A stretch of DNA of 64,000 nucleotides from Gemmataceae bacterium. GTDB taxonomy: Bacteria > Planctomycetota > Planctomycetia > Gemmatales > Gemmataceae. Positions 26,068 to 35,419 of the stretch are shown piece by piece. A program made the position numbers and the translations under genes. The notes under the pieces are model-generated. The model did not search any database and was not told the DNA's origin. It saw nothing but the letters and a program-made list of their open reading frames with translations. Numbering within the stretch: the first letter of the stretch is position 1; the number at the start of each line of letters is the position of its first letter. The DNA is taken from NCBI GenBank assembly GCA_019752375.1, contig JAIEMG010000004.1, positions 1 through 64,000 of the forward strand, written 5' to 3'.

Positions 26068-26830
26068 GACCAGACGCTCGCTGGTGTCCCGTGACGTGCC
26101 GAACACCACATTGAGTTGCCCGCGTTCGACTTCCAGGATACCGGCGGGCACCAGCACCGCGTCGGGATGCATGTCGTGATCGGCCGCCGCTACCGCTTCT
26201 TGGCCGCGTGCCTCACCGCCCCGGGAGAACGCGCCGATCTTTACCTTGGCCTTGGTGTCGAGCGAAATGCGGAGCGTTTCCGGGTCTTGAGCCGCTTGGC
26301 TATGCACCTGCTTCAAGTGGTCGAAGATGGCGTCGGTTTCGGGGATTTTTTTGGGGCTTGGTCTTGCACACGCGCCGCAGTCGATAGCCCAAGCGATTCA
26401 AGATGGTATGCACCGTGCGTTCCGCGGGCACGTGGCGATCGGTCCCCTGGGCGTTGGCCGCGAGTTGCCGGTGCACCGCCCTTGCGGTCATGCGCGTATA
26501 AGCCAGCGGTGTCTGGAACTTGGGGTCGGCCTGACTCGCCGGTTCCACGAGGGCGTGGATCGCGTCGATCAGTTCCGGATGCTCTTCCTCGGTCTTGTGA
26601 CGCCCACGCGCGGAAAACCCATCCACACAGCGAATACCGGTGCGAAGTTCGTTCAAGCCGGTGCGGACAGCATCGCGCCCCCAGCCGAACAGTACCTCGG
26701 CACGCCGCGGACTCCCTGCACAATACTTGAGCGCCATCTCGGCCTGAAACTGCCGCCGGCGAAATCCCGTCAGCTTACACGCCGCCAACTTGATGGTGTC
26801 CATCACCGATTCAGATAACTCAGCCAGCAT
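26068..26830 (-). pseudogene. ISAzo13-family transposase remnant (frameshifted and 3'-truncated)
   Basis: The first part (from ATG 26830) reads MLAELSESV, then TGFRRRQFQAEMALKYC, LFGWGRDAVRTGLNELRTG, DPKFQTPLAYTRMTA and LNRLGYRLRRVCKTKPQ, all blocks of the ISAzo13 transposase N-terminal half. At a run of seven A (T at 26346-26352 on the plus strand) the frame shifts. The second frame then continues with IPETDAIFDHLKQVH, LRISLDTKAKVKIGAFSRGG (first catalytic Asp) and AADHDMHPDAVLVPAGI. Similarity fades at ~26068, before the remaining DDE residues, so the element cannot encode a full transposase. No terminal inverted repeats were found. The A7 run could also be a slippage site, but the 3' truncation makes that moot. 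Confidence 0.8.
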
Positions 26831-26888
26831 GGTCTCGTCCCTGAGACACAAAGGGTACGCATCCTGCCCAAGCAACGTCTCCTACCAC

Positions 26889-27218
26889 ATGGGACCAATC
26901 CGTGGTAGATCATTTGCAGCTGGCTGCCTTAGTGCTGAGTGGCTGGATATCGTTTCTCCACTCCGGATTCGGTCGCCACTTGTGGGCCGATGCTACATGA
27001 ATCCAGTGCCGAATGCCGCACCCTTCGCTACAGCGGGAGAATACGTTGCCCCTGAAACCGTTGTATGTCTGATCGAGAGTATGAGTATTTTCAACGAGAT
27101 CACGGCCGGCGTCCATGGGGTTGTGACTGAGGTTCTCGTGTCCAATGGCGACCCTGTCGAATTCAACCAAGTTCTGTTTCGAGTGAGCCGCCCTCCCGAC
27201 CCTCTCGATCTGTGGTAG
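26889..27218 (+). CDS. Biotin carboxyl carrier (AccB)-like domain lacking the biotinyl lysine
   Basis: This 109-residue frame aligns over ~75 residues with the C-terminal biotinyl domain of AccB: RSPLVGRCYMNPVPNAAPF, GEYVAPETVVCLIESMS, FNEITAGVHGVVTEVLV and NGDPVEFNQVLFRV. In functional BCCP the biotin attachment turn is E-A-M-K; here it reads E-S-M-S with Ser66 at the lysine position. The N-terminal linker domain of AccB is missing, and no accC gene is adjacent. It is either a decayed accB copy left next to the ISAzo13 remnant or a repurposed biotin-free domain. The start is uncertain (ATG 26889 or 26997). The frame is intact through the whole domain, which argues against long decay. Confidence 0.55.
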   Translation: MGPIRGRSFAAGCLSAEWLDIVSPLRIRSPLVGRCYMNPVPNAAPFATAGEYVAPETVVCLIESMSIFNEITAGVHGVVTEVLVSNGDPVEFNQVLFRVSRPPDPLDLW

Positions 27219-27332
27219 ATTGACATAGCCAATCAGGCTTCACCAAACTGAAATCCCAGTCAGCGATTTCTAGTTCAAGGTCTCACCGGTTTGTGTAGCG
27301 CTTGCAGGTCCTGCCAGTGAGGACTCGTTCCA

Positions 27333-28196
27333 ATGCCCGACGAACGGCACATTCTCCGCGACTGGCACCGTCTTTTCGGCCTGCTCCTGACCGACTTCTT
27401 CACCGACTCGCCGTTCCTCGTCGAGGTCGAGCGCGACCTGTCGCAGCAGCAACAATTCCTCGACGTCGTGGTCTTGCGCCGTGGACGCGGGCGAATGGCC
27501 ATCCGCCTGCCCGATGGGCTGAACGACCTGCGGACACACAACCTCATCACGTTCAAATCGCACCGCGAATCGCTGGACAACTGGGCGATGAAGGAACTGA
27601 TCGGCCACTACGTTGGGTATCGCAAGCTGGTCAGCCCATCGCCGTCGGAACTATTGCCCGAGGATCGCTTCCGGCTGTACGCCGTGTGTGCACGCTTCCC
27701 GGAGACTCTGTCGGCGCGGGTTCCGTGGCACCAGCGGCAGGCGGGCGTGTATCATTGTCAGTGGGGGACGGACGAGGTGCGCGTCGTCGTGGCGGGACAG
27801 CTGTCGCGGGAGCCGCACAATGCGCCGCTGCACTTGTTCAGCGCATCGCCGGAGCTGATCGGCTTCGGTCAGAGTGCTTACCGGCAGCGATCGGAAAACA
27901 CCAGCCTGCTGCTGGGGCAATTGTTCGAGCATTTTCGAGGGGAGGGTTTCGCCATGTCGTACACGATGGAAGATTTCAAGCGCGACTTGCTCAAGAAGCA
28001 AGTCCTCGAGTTATCACCAGCGGAGACACGGGATTTCGTGGAGTCGCTGCCGCCGGAGAAGCAGCAGGAAATGCTCGAGTCGCTGCCGCTGGCGAATCGC
28101 CTGGCGGGCTTGTCCCCCGAGCAAATCCGTCAGTATCTGGACCAGTTGACCGCTGGCCAACCATCCACACCGCGCAAGCCACGGCGGAAGAAATAA
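27333..28196 (+). CDS. Hypothetical protein, possibly Rpn/PD-(D/E)XK-related
   Basis: A 287-residue soluble protein. The N-terminal half has DWHRLFGLLLTDFF, an Asp-bearing strand LDVVVLRRG and NLITFKSHRESLDNWAMKELIGHYVGYRK. That layout resembles the D...(x)xK core of Rpn/COG5464-type PD-(D/E)XK proteins, but the motif is not clean. The C-terminal ~75 residues are helical with LSPAETRDFVESLPPEKQQEMLESLPL and LSPEQIRQYLDQL, short heptad-like repeats seen in the tails of related transposase-associated nucleases, then a basic tail. No signal or membrane segment is present. The ATG at 27333 is the first after the AccB-like frame. Function unknown. Confidence 0.6.
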   Translation: MPDERHILRDWHRLFGLLLTDFFTDSPFLVEVERDLSQQQQFLDVVVLRRGRGRMAIRLPDGLNDLRTHNLITFKSHRESLDNWAMKELIGHYVGYRKLVSPSPSELLPEDRFRLYAVCARFPETLSARVPWHQRQAGVYHCQWGTDEVRVVVAGQLSREPHNAPLHLFSASPELIGFGQSAYRQRSENTSLLLGQLFEHFRGEGFAMSYTMEDFKRDLLKKQVLELSPAETRDFVESLPPEKQQEMLESLPLANRLAGLSPEQIRQYLDQLTAGQPSTPRKPRRKK

Positions 28197-28267
28197 CGGA
28201 ATGGATGCCGCTTGTTGAAAGTGGAAAGGCTGCGCCGGCTCATTGAGGCGTGCCTCCCGAGCACGAA

Positions 28268-31006
28268 TTATTCCGCCGGTGGGGCGACGGGAGCGTCTGC
28301 CACATTGGCTCCGGGTGGAACATCCTCATCTTCGCGCGCCACCTTGGCGATCGACACGATCTTGTCGCCCTCCTTCAAACCCATGACGCGGACGCCCTGG
28401 GCGTTGCGGCCCGTGACACGCACCTCGTCGACGTGGGTGCGGTTGACCATGCCCTGCGCGGTCATGAGCATGATGTCGTCGCCGTCGCGGACCGAGACGA
28501 CGCGGACGACCATGCCGTTGCGCTCGCTGATCCGGATGTCGCGGAGGCCCTTGCCGCCGCGCCGTTGCTTGCGGTAGCGCGTGTTGCCGCGATAGACCTG
28601 GGCTTCCCCCTCGGCGGCCGCTTCCTCGACCGGCTCTTCCGGGGGTTCCTCGACCACTTCTTCGGTCTCCGCCACCTCGACGCCGGCGATGTTGGCCCCG
28701 AAGGGCGTTCGCTTGCCGTAGCCGTTCTCGCACACTGTCAGCAGGTAGCCCTGCGGGTCGGCCACGACCATGCCGATCACTTCGTCGCCTTCCGCCAGGT
28801 TGATGCCCTTGACGCCGCGGGTGTTGCGGCCCATGGCCCGCGCGTCGGCCTCGTCGAAGCGGATGGCCATGCCGTTGCGGGTGCTCAGGACCACCTCGTC
28901 GCCGGCCTTGGTCATCGCCACGTCGATGAGTGTGTCGCCTTCGTCCAGGCTGATGCCGATGATGCCGCCGCTTTTCGGCCGGCTGTAGTCATCCAGTGCC
29001 GTCTTCTTGACGATGCCGCGCCGCGTTGCCATCAGCAGGTAGTGCGTCGAATCGAAGCGGCGCACCGGGATGACGCTGGTGATCTTCTCTTCGGGCTTGA
29101 GCGACAGCACGTTGGCGATGGCTCGCCCGATGGCGGTGCGGCTTTGCTGCGGAATGTCGTAGACCTTGAGCCAGTACAGCTGGCCGCGGTTGGTGAATAT
29201 CAACAGGTAAGCATGGGTTGAGGCGACGTAGAAGTGCTCGATGAAGTCGTCTTCGCGGGTACCGCCGCCGGAGACGCCCTTGCCGCCGCGGTGCTGGCTG
29301 CGATACGTGTTGAGCGGCAGCCGCTTGATATAGCCGTTGTGGCTGATGGTGACGGCGTTGTCCTCTTCCGCAATCAGGTCTTCCAGCGTCATCCGGTTGG
29401 CGGGCGCATCGATGATCTGCGTCTTGCGTTCGTCGCCGAACTTCTCGCGCAGCGTCGTCAGGTCGGTGCGGATGACGGCAAGGATGTTGCGCTCGCTGGA
29501 AAGGAGCTCCTCGTAACCGGTGATCTGGCGGCGCAGCTCGTTGTACTCCTTGAAGATCTCATCGCGTTCCAGGGCCGCCAGCTGGCCGAGCTGGAGGCGG
29601 ACGACCGCTTCCGCTTGCGCCTCGCTCATGTGATAGCTCGCCTGGGTACCGATCTCGCGCTGCAAGGCGGTGAAATGCTCGTCGCCCAGGGCACGCTGGA
29701 GCACCGTGGCAGCCACTTCGAGCGCGACCAGCCGTTCCTTGGCCAGCGACCGGCTGGACGAGCCGCGGCAGATGGCAATCACTTCATCCAGCGACGAGAT
29801 GGCGATCAGCTGGCCTTCGAGGATATGTCCACGCCGCTTGGCCTCACGCAGCAGGAACTCGGTGCGGCGCCGGATGACGCGGATCCGGTGCTTCAGGAAT
29901 TCCTCCAGCATCTGCTTGAGCGTCAGCGTGCGTGGCCGACCGTCCACCAGGGCCAGGAGGATGATGCTGACCGTCCGCTGCAAGGGTGAATACTGGTACA
30001 GCTGATTGAGGATCAGATGCGGGTCGCCGTCGCGCTTGATGTCGAGCACCAGGCGGACGGGCTCGCCGCTGCGAGCGCTGGATTCGTCCCGGACGGCGCT
30101 GACGCCCTTGATGCGCTCGTCCTTGATCAGTTCGCCAATCGCCTCGTGCAGTCGGTTGCGCGTCTGCTGGAACGGCACCTCTTGAATGATGATCTGCGCC
30201 TTGTTGCCTTCTTCGCGGATGTCGGCCCGGGCGCGCAGGGTGACCCTGCCGCGGCCGGTGCTGTAGCCTTCGAGGATGCCTTGCCGGCCGCAGATGATGC
30301 CGCCCGTCGGGAAGTCCGGTCCCGGAATGATCCCCATCAGCTCGTCGAGCGTTATCTCGGAGTTGTCGATCAGCGCGATGAGCCCGTCGCAGACTTCACG
30401 CAGGTTGTGCGGGGGAATTTCGGTCGCCATGCCGACAGCAATACCGTCGCTGCCGTTGACCAGCAGGTTGGGGAACTTGCTGGGCAGCACCAGCGGCTCG
30501 CGATACTTGCCATCGTAGTTGTCGATGAAATCGACGGTGTCGTGCTCCAGGTCAGCCAGCATCTCGGCGGCGACGTTGGAGAGTCTTGCTTCCGTGTAGC
30601 GCATCGCGGCAGGCGGCAGACCGGCGATCGAGCCGAAGTTGCCCTGCCCGTGGATCAGGCGATGGCGCATGGCCCAGTCCTGGGCCATGCGCACCAGCGT
30701 GGGATAGATGGAGGCATCGCCGTGCGGGTGGTAACGCTTCATCGTTTCGCCGACGATGCCGGCGCACTTGCTGGTGGACGATGCGGGGCCAAGGTTCAGG
30801 TCGTTCATCGCCAGCAGGATGCGCCGCTGCGACGGTTTCAGGCCATCGCGCACGTCCGGCAGCGCGCGGCTGATGATGACGCTCATCGCGTAGGTCAGGT
30901 AGCTGTCCTTGAGCTCGTCGGCGATGTTGAGAGGCGGATGGCCGTTGCCATTGCCGGCGTCTGGAACAGCGGGCGGCGGTGGATTGGGCGGCAGTTGGTC
31001 CGACAA
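28268..31006 (-). CDS. gyrA: DNA gyrase subunit A
   Basis: A 912-residue type IIA topoisomerase subunit that breaks and rejoins DNA and, with GyrB, introduces negative supercoils. The N-terminal breakage-reunion domain shows [41 protein letters not shown] and the catalytic Tyr137 in [11 protein letters not shown]. The C-terminal beta-pinwheel has the GyrA box as QHRGGKG, with a second QRRGGKG further on, identifying gyrase rather than topoisomerase IV. Residues 98 and 102 (E. coli 83 and 87) are Ala and Pro. An acidic Glu/Pro/Val insertion ([18 protein letters not shown]) interrupts the pinwheel just before the second box. The start is a TTG at 31006; no ATG exists before the conserved core. 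Confidence 0.96.
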   Translation of the reverse strand: MSDQLPPNPPPPAVPDAGNGNGHPPLNIADELKDSYLTYAMSVIISRALPDVRDGLKPSQRRILLAMNDLNLGPASSTSKCAGIVGETMKRYHPHGDASIYPTLVRMAQDWAMRHRLIHGQGNFGSIAGLPPAAMRYTEARLSNVAAEMLADLEHDTVDFIDNYDGKYREPLVLPSKFPNLLVNGSDGIAVGMATEIPPHNLREVCDGLIALIDNSEITLDELMGIIPGPDFPTGGIICGRQGILEGYSTGRGRVTLRARADIREEGNKAQIIIQEVPFQQTRNRLHEAIGELIKDERIKGVSAVRDESSARSGEPVRLVLDIKRDGDPHLILNQLYQYSPLQRTVSIILLALVDGRPRTLTLKQMLEEFLKHRIRVIRRRTEFLLREAKRRGHILEGQLIAISSLDEVIAICRGSSSRSLAKERLVALEVAATVLQRALGDEHFTALQREIGTQASYHMSEAQAEAVVRLQLGQLAALERDEIFKEYNELRRQITGYEELLSSERNILAVIRTDLTTLREKFGDERKTQIIDAPANRMTLEDLIAEEDNAVTISHNGYIKRLPLNTYRSQHRGGKGVSGGGTREDDFIEHFYVASTHAYLLIFTNRGQLYWLKVYDIPQQSRTAIGRAIANVLSLKPEEKITSVIPVRRFDSTHYLLMATRRGIVKKTALDDYSRPKSGGIIGISLDEGDTLIDVAMTKAGDEVVLSTRNGMAIRFDEADARAMGRNTRGVKGINLAEGDEVIGMVVADPQGYLLTVCENGYGKRTPFGANIAGVEVAETEEVVEEPPEEPVEEAAAEGEAQVYRGNTRYRKQRRGGKGLRDIRISERNGMVVRVVSVRDGDDIMLMTAQGMVNRTHVDEVRVTGRNAQGVRVMGLKEGDKIVSIAKVAREDEDVPPGANVADAPVAPPAE

Positions 31007-31244
31007 GATTCGAGCCCTCTGACTGGCGGAAATGACAGCGCCGACGCTCCCGTCGGCGGCACCCGGTTCACTCGTTTCGTATCTCGATATGATACGAAAA
31101 ATGGGTCATTTTCTCCAGAGCGCGGCAGCGGGTTGCGGAACCATTTTTCTTTGCTTTACCACTAAAGCTCAGTAGGATGAGCAGCGGTTCCAGGGCCGCT
31201 CTGCACCCGATTTTTCTCACTATCCGAAGCAGGAGGACTCACAC

Positions 31245-31682
31245 GTGCGCCGTCTTATCGCTGCCCTCACCCTCGTGGTGGCCTGCGGCATCGCCGCAGC
31301 TGACGACACTGACTCCCAGGCCAACATGCGCAAGGCGGTCAAGGCCACCAAGATCAGCGTCGACTGGAAGGACGCCTTGATGCAGGACGTGGCCAAGGAA
31401 CTCGCCGAAAAGCTCGAAGAGACCGGCAAGGTCAAGGGTGCTCGCGTCCGCGTGGACAGCATCGTCACCGGCCTGACCCAGAACATGAAGGTGAGCCTCA
31501 CCGTCAAGGACAAGCCGGTCGCCGACGTCCTGGAGGAGCTCTGCAAGAAGTACAACCTCGGCTACGTCATCCTGGGCAAGCAGGACGCCAAGAGCAAATA
31601 CAAGGCTTTCAAGAAGAAGGAAGACGACGGCACCCTGCTGCTCACCAAGGGTGACAAGGAACGCGGCGATCCGAAGGATTGA
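31245..31682 (+). CDS. Small exported protein, secretin/STN-like fold suspected
   Basis: This 145-residue protein has a signal peptide (RRLIAALTLVVACGIAAADD, residues 2-21). The mature part contains ISVDWKDALMQDVAKELAEKL, VRVDSIVTGLTQNMKVSLTVKDKPVADVLEELCKKYNLGYVI. The pattern of a target strand, then 'xxVSLxVKDxPxxxVLxxL...gLxYxI', resembles the short STN/secretin N-terminal repeat used for protein-protein contact at the envelope. The C-terminal tail is Lys-rich. A GTG start at 31245 is supported by AGGAGG 8 nt upstream. It is divergent from gyrA and ends 108 bp before aat. Confidence 0.68.
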   Translation: MRRLIAALTLVVACGIAAADDTDSQANMRKAVKATKISVDWKDALMQDVAKELAEKLEETGKVKGARVRVDSIVTGLTQNMKVSLTVKDKPVADVLEELCKKYNLGYVILGKQDAKSKYKAFKKKEDDGTLLLTKGDKERGDPKD

Positions 31683-31790
31683 TTTCGCCTACCCACGGGC
31701 CGCGCCCGGATGGGGCCGGACATCTTGCGGGCCGCGAGGGGATGATTCATCCGCTCGCGGCCCTTTGTCTCCTCGGGACAGGAGGCGTCC

Positions 31791-32432
31791 ATGCTGTTCG
31801 GCTCTCTCTTTTTTCCGCAGCTGGCCAACGAGTATGGCCTGGTCGCCATTGGCGGCGATCTGAAACCCGATCATCTCCTCAAGGCCTATCGCCGCGGCAT
31901 CTTTCCCTGGTACGACGAGGGCGATCCCATCTGCTGGTGGTCGCCGGACCCCCGCGCCATCTTCGAGCTGGATGGCCTGCGTGTCTCCCGGCGCCTGGCC
32001 CGCACGGTGCGTTCGGGCACGTTTGGAATCACGGTCAACCGCGACTTCGCGGGAGTCATCCGCGGCTGCGGGTTTCGTCCCGGCGAAGGCACCTGGATCA
32101 CGCCGGAAATGATCGACGCCTACGAAGAAATGCATCGCCGCGGCCATGCCCATAGCCTGGAAGTCTGGCACGGCGACACACTGGCCGGCGGCATCTATGG
32201 GGTCGCCATCGGCGGCTTCTTCGCCGGCGAGTCCATGTTCACCCGCGTGCGCGATGCTTCGAAGGTGGCGCTGGTGCATCTTGTGGAGCGGCTGCGCCAG
32301 CGAGGATTCCAGCTGTTCGACACGCAGTTCGTGACCGATCACACGCGCGGTCTGGGCGCCATCGAGATTCCGCGGGCGGCGTACCTGAAACGGTTGAAAA
32401 AAGCGTTGGCTTGCGCGGTGACATTTGCGTGA
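31791..32432 (+). CDS. aat: Leucyl/phenylalanyl-tRNA--protein transferase
   Basis: A 213-residue enzyme that adds Leu or Phe to proteins with N-terminal Arg or Lys, marking them for ClpS/ClpAP degradation (N-degron pathway). All family blocks are present: GLVAIGGDLKPDHLLKAYRRGIFPWY, CWWSPDPRAIFEL, GTWITPEMIDAYEEMHRRGHAHSLEVW, GGIYGVAIGGFFAGESMF, SKVALVHLVERL and LFDTQFVTDHTRGLGAIEIPR. Length is normal. AGGAGG lies 6 nt before the ATG. It sits downstream of the small exported protein; a shared transcript is possible. Confidence 0.95.
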   Translation: MLFGSLFFPQLANEYGLVAIGGDLKPDHLLKAYRRGIFPWYDEGDPICWWSPDPRAIFELDGLRVSRRLARTVRSGTFGITVNRDFAGVIRGCGFRPGEGTWITPEMIDAYEEMHRRGHAHSLEVWHGDTLAGGIYGVAIGGFFAGESMFTRVRDASKVALVHLVERLRQRGFQLFDTQFVTDHTRGLGAIEIPRAAYLKRLKKALACAVTFA

Positions 32433-32609
32433 GTCGATGGGCCCTGCCGGGCGCGCTCCGGGCGATGCTGCACCGGGACAGCCTGCGATTCCGCACGTTG
32501 GATGATTTCATACAAAGGCACTGGCAATCACCTGCCGCGCGGAGCGGCCCGCTCGCGTTCGGAGCTCTTGATTGACATCGTCTCTCGAAAGATCCACGAG
32601 TAGCTCACC

Positions 32610-33587
32610 ATGCGTGTTCTGCTGACCGGCGGCTATGGGTGCATCGGCACCTGGATCGTTCGCAACCTCCTCCAGCGCGGCGACGACGTCTGGATCTACG
32701 ACTTGAAGGAAGACCCGCACCGCCTCGACCTGATCCTGACGCCCGAGCAGATGCGGGCCGTTCACTTCGTCCAAGGCGACGTCACCGACTTGCCGCGCCT
32801 GCGTCAGGCGCTGGATGAGAACAAGATCACGCACGTCGTTCACCTCGCCGGCTTGCAGGTGCCCGTCTGTCGAGCCGATCCAATGCTCGGCGCCAAGGTC
32901 AACGTCCTGGGCACAATCGCCGTCTTCGAGGCGATCCGGCAAGCGCAAACGAAGGTCGAGCGCCTCGTCTATGCCAGCAGCGCCGCGGTGTTTGGACCGC
33001 CAGAGCACTATCCCGCCGGCCGCGTCGGCGATGACGTGCACCTGACGCCCTCGACGCACTACGGCGTCTTCAAGTGCTGCAACGAGGGCAACGCGCGGAT
33101 CTACTACCAGGATCACGGCCTGTCGAGCGTGGGACTGCGGCCGTGGACGGTCTTTGGCGTCGGCCGCGACTTCGGCATGACCAGCGAGCCGACGCGTGCG
33201 ATCAAGTGCCTGGCGCTGGGCCGCAAGTGCCACATCACCTACGGCGGCTGGCAAGACCTGCAGCACGTGGACGATGTGGCGAAGACGTTCGTGCGCTGCC
33301 TGGAAGCCCGCTATCAAGGCGCCAAGTCGTACAACCTGCGCGGCAACGTCGTGGACCTGGCGACCATGCACGCGGCCCTGTGCGCGGTCGATCCGGCGGC
33401 GAAGGACCTCATAACCTTCGGCAAGAGCCAGATTGCCATCGCCTTCGACCTGGACGACGCCGCCCTTCAGCGCGACCTCGGGCCAGTGCCCTGCACGCCG
33501 CTGGTCGAGGGCGTGCGGCAGACGTACGACCTCTTCCGGAAACTGCACGCGGAGGGGCGCCTCGACACGCGAGATGTGGACGGGTAG
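32610..33587 (+). CDS. NAD-dependent epimerase/dehydratase (extended SDR)
   Basis: A 325-residue extended short-chain dehydrogenase. The NAD(P)-binding glycine motif is LLTGGYGCIGTWIVRNLL (residues 4-21, GxxGxxG form), followed by an acidic residue after beta-2 (VWIYDLKED). HVVHLAGLQVPVC precedes the active-site region: Ser in LVYASSAAVFG and the YxxxK pair in THYGVFKCCNE. The central TTFGxG-like step reads LRPWTVFGVGRD. Substrate is not predictable; nucleotide-sugar epimerisation or dehydration is likely by family. The Rpn-like gene starts 10 nt downstream. Confidence 0.85.
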   Translation: MRVLLTGGYGCIGTWIVRNLLQRGDDVWIYDLKEDPHRLDLILTPEQMRAVHFVQGDVTDLPRLRQALDENKITHVVHLAGLQVPVCRADPMLGAKVNVLGTIAVFEAIRQAQTKVERLVYASSAAVFGPPEHYPAGRVGDDVHLTPSTHYGVFKCCNEGNARIYYQDHGLSSVGLRPWTVFGVGRDFGMTSEPTRAIKCLALGRKCHITYGGWQDLQHVDDVAKTFVRCLEARYQGAKSYNLRGNVVDLATMHAALCAVDPAAKDLITFGKSQIAIAFDLDDAALQRDLGPVPCTPLVEGVRQTYDLFRKLHAEGRLDTRDVDG

Positions 33588-33596
33588 AGGCCGATC

Positions 33597-34448
33597 ATGC
33601 ACGACGACTACGACCGCAGCAGCAAGTGGTTGGTCGAGCACTTCGGAGCCGTGCTCTTGCGACTCGCTGGCGTGATGGAGATTGCCAGCTGCCGCGCGGC
33701 ACCACCCGAGGTGGTCCTACCTCGCCAATTGCCCGATGGGTTGCTGGAGGTTCATTTCACAGGTCAAAGCGACCCCGATTGGTTTCTCGTCGAAATCGCG
33801 ACCGACCCGGGGCGTCGAGCCAGTGAGCAGGCGATGCGAGACGCGATGTCCTTTTGGCTGGCGCGCCGAGTGCTACCCGAAGTCGTGACGCTGGTCCTGC
33901 GCCCGAAAGGCACATACCAGATCCCGAGGACCGTCGCTTTCGAAAGCCGTCTCAACTTCACACGGCTGGAATTGCGCTGGCGTGTGATAGAATTGTGGAC
34001 GTTGTCCGCTGAACAACTCGTAGCCGCCCAGGAGGTGGGGCTGGTTCCGTGGGTGCCGCTCGCGCGATTCGATGGGCCCGCGGAGCCAATCCTGCAACAG
34101 TGTCGCGCCCTGATCGACCAGAAAACAACGGGCGACTTGCACGCCAACTTGCTGGCAGTCATGCAGGTGATGTTGCGCATCAATTTCACGGACGACCGCC
34201 TGTTCGCCCTTTTTGGAGACAGACAGGTCATGATTGAGTCACCGCTGATTCTGGAACTGGTTGCGCAAAACAAGCAAGAGAGCATTCTGGAGTTTCTGGA
34301 TGCACGCTTCGGCTCAGTACCGCCCGACGTCGAGACGGCCCTGAAGGGCGTTGTGGATCTCGAACAGCTCAGCCGGTTGAATCGGTTTGCCGCGCTCTGC
34401 AACAGCCTGGAAATTTTCCGCCTCCAGCTGACTTCGCTGAATCAATAA
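33597..34448 (+). CDS. Rpn-family (COG5464-like) PD-(D/E)XK protein
   Basis: A 283-residue protein belonging, by recall, to a large planctomycete family. It begins DDYDRSSKWLVEHFGAVLLRL, then PEVVLPRQLPDGLLEVHF and DWFLVEIATDP (an acidic strand with E-x-A in the Rpn core position), LPEVVTLVLRPKG, and VIELWTLSAEQLV with VPWVPLARFDGPAEPIL. The C-terminal helical part includes ESPLILELVAQNKQESILEFLDARFG, the transposase-like C-terminal segment found in Rpn proteins. Rpn proteins are DNA endonucleases that promote recombination; activity here is inferred. The canonical catalytic lysine is not obvious, so it may be degenerate. Confidence 0.68.
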   Translation: MHDDYDRSSKWLVEHFGAVLLRLAGVMEIASCRAAPPEVVLPRQLPDGLLEVHFTGQSDPDWFLVEIATDPGRRASEQAMRDAMSFWLARRVLPEVVTLVLRPKGTYQIPRTVAFESRLNFTRLELRWRVIELWTLSAEQLVAAQEVGLVPWVPLARFDGPAEPILQQCRALIDQKTTGDLHANLLAVMQVMLRINFTDDRLFALFGDRQVMIESPLILELVAQNKQESILEFLDARFGSVPPDVETALKGVVDLEQLSRLNRFAALCNSLEIFRLQLTSLNQ

Positions 34449-34475
34449 AGTGCTCCTTCCGCTGAGTCCTCACTC

Positions 34476-35378
34476 ATGCCTGACACCCAGACGCCGCAAC
34501 AGCAACCACTCCTCGACTCGCAATTCCTCGCGCGCCTCGAGCAGCTCGAGCTTGTCTCGCGCAAAATCTTCATGGGGCGCATGAAGGGCGAGCGGCGCAG
34601 CAAGAAGAAGGGGCAGTCGGTCGAGTTCGCCGACTATCGCAATTACGTCATCGGCGACGACCTGCGCCATCTCGACTGGAACTTGTTCGCTCGCCTCGAA
34701 CGCCTCTTCATCCGCCTGTTCATGGAAGAGGAAGACCTGCACTTCTACGTCCTGATCGACAACAGCCTGTCGATGGACTTCGGCAAGCCGACCAAGCTGC
34801 ACTTCGCCAAGCAAGTGGCCGCGGCCCTGGGCTTCATCGGCCTGGTCAACATGGACCGCGTCGTCATCGAGGCGTTCAACGATCGGCTGACGCAGAGCCT
34901 GCCGGCAATCCGCGGCCGGCGCAGTCTCTTCCGCTTGCTCGATTTCCTGAGGAAGATTGAACCGGCTGGTCCCAGCGACTTGAAGCGGGCGCTGCGCGGG
35001 TTCAGTCTCAAGTGCAGCGGCAAGGGCATTGTGGTGCTGCTGAGCGACTTCATGGATAAGAATGGCTACGAGGAAGCCCTGCGCTACCTCGTCGCCCGGC
35101 AGCTCGACATCTATGTGATTCAGATCCTGTCGCAGGAGGAGATTGAGCCGGAAATCGTCGGCGACCTAAAACTGGTGGACATCGAAGACGAAGACATGGC
35201 CGAGATCACCGTCAGCGGCCCGCTCCTCAAACGCTACAAGCAGAACCTGGCAGCCTATCGGGCAGGGATTCACGAGTTCTGTACCCGACGCGGAGCGTCG
35301 TACCTGTTCACGAGCAACCAGGTGCCTTTCGATCGGCTGGTGATGACGTATCTGCGGCAGCGGGGGTTGGTAAAATAG
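34476..35378 (+). CDS. DUF58 domain protein (VWA-like)
   Basis: A 300-residue cytosolic protein of the DUF58 family. It opens with FLARLEQLELVSRKIFMGRMKGERRSKKKGQ, then FADYRNYVIGDDLRHLDWNLFARLERLFIRLF, the diagnostic DUF58 block (DxRxIDWxxxAR type). A VWA-like MIDAS follows: VLIDNSLSMDFG near residues ~96-107. DUF58 proteins are encoded with a MoxR AAA ATPase and BatA/VWA membrane proteins and are thought to be adaptors in a chaperone-like envelope system. The BatA-like gene is downstream, but a RAYT gene has been placed between them. MoxR is not in the window. Confidence 0.88.
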   Translation: MPDTQTPQQQPLLDSQFLARLEQLELVSRKIFMGRMKGERRSKKKGQSVEFADYRNYVIGDDLRHLDWNLFARLERLFIRLFMEEEDLHFYVLIDNSLSMDFGKPTKLHFAKQVAAALGFIGLVNMDRVVIEAFNDRLTQSLPAIRGRRSLFRLLDFLRKIEPAGPSDLKRALRGFSLKCSGKGIVVLLSDFMDKNGYEEALRYLVARQLDIYVIQILSQEEIEPEIVGDLKLVDIEDEDMAEITVSGPLLKRYKQNLAAYRAGIHEFCTRRGASYLFTSNQVPFDRLVMTYLRQRGLVK

Positions 35379-35419
35379 CCCGGCGAGCCGAGCCGCGTCA
35401 GCGGCCGGTTTGAACTCCT

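Noticed and set aside
31163-31206. tRNA-like D-arm (GCTC...GAGC) and anticodon-like stem
   Set aside because: No matching acceptor stem or T arm follows; the segment runs into the leader of the next gene, so no tRNA is called.
32508-33641. 377-residue minus-strand frame opposite the SDR gene
   Set aside because: No motif, low-complexity antisense composition; the plus-strand SDR has GxxGxxG and YxxxK motifs.
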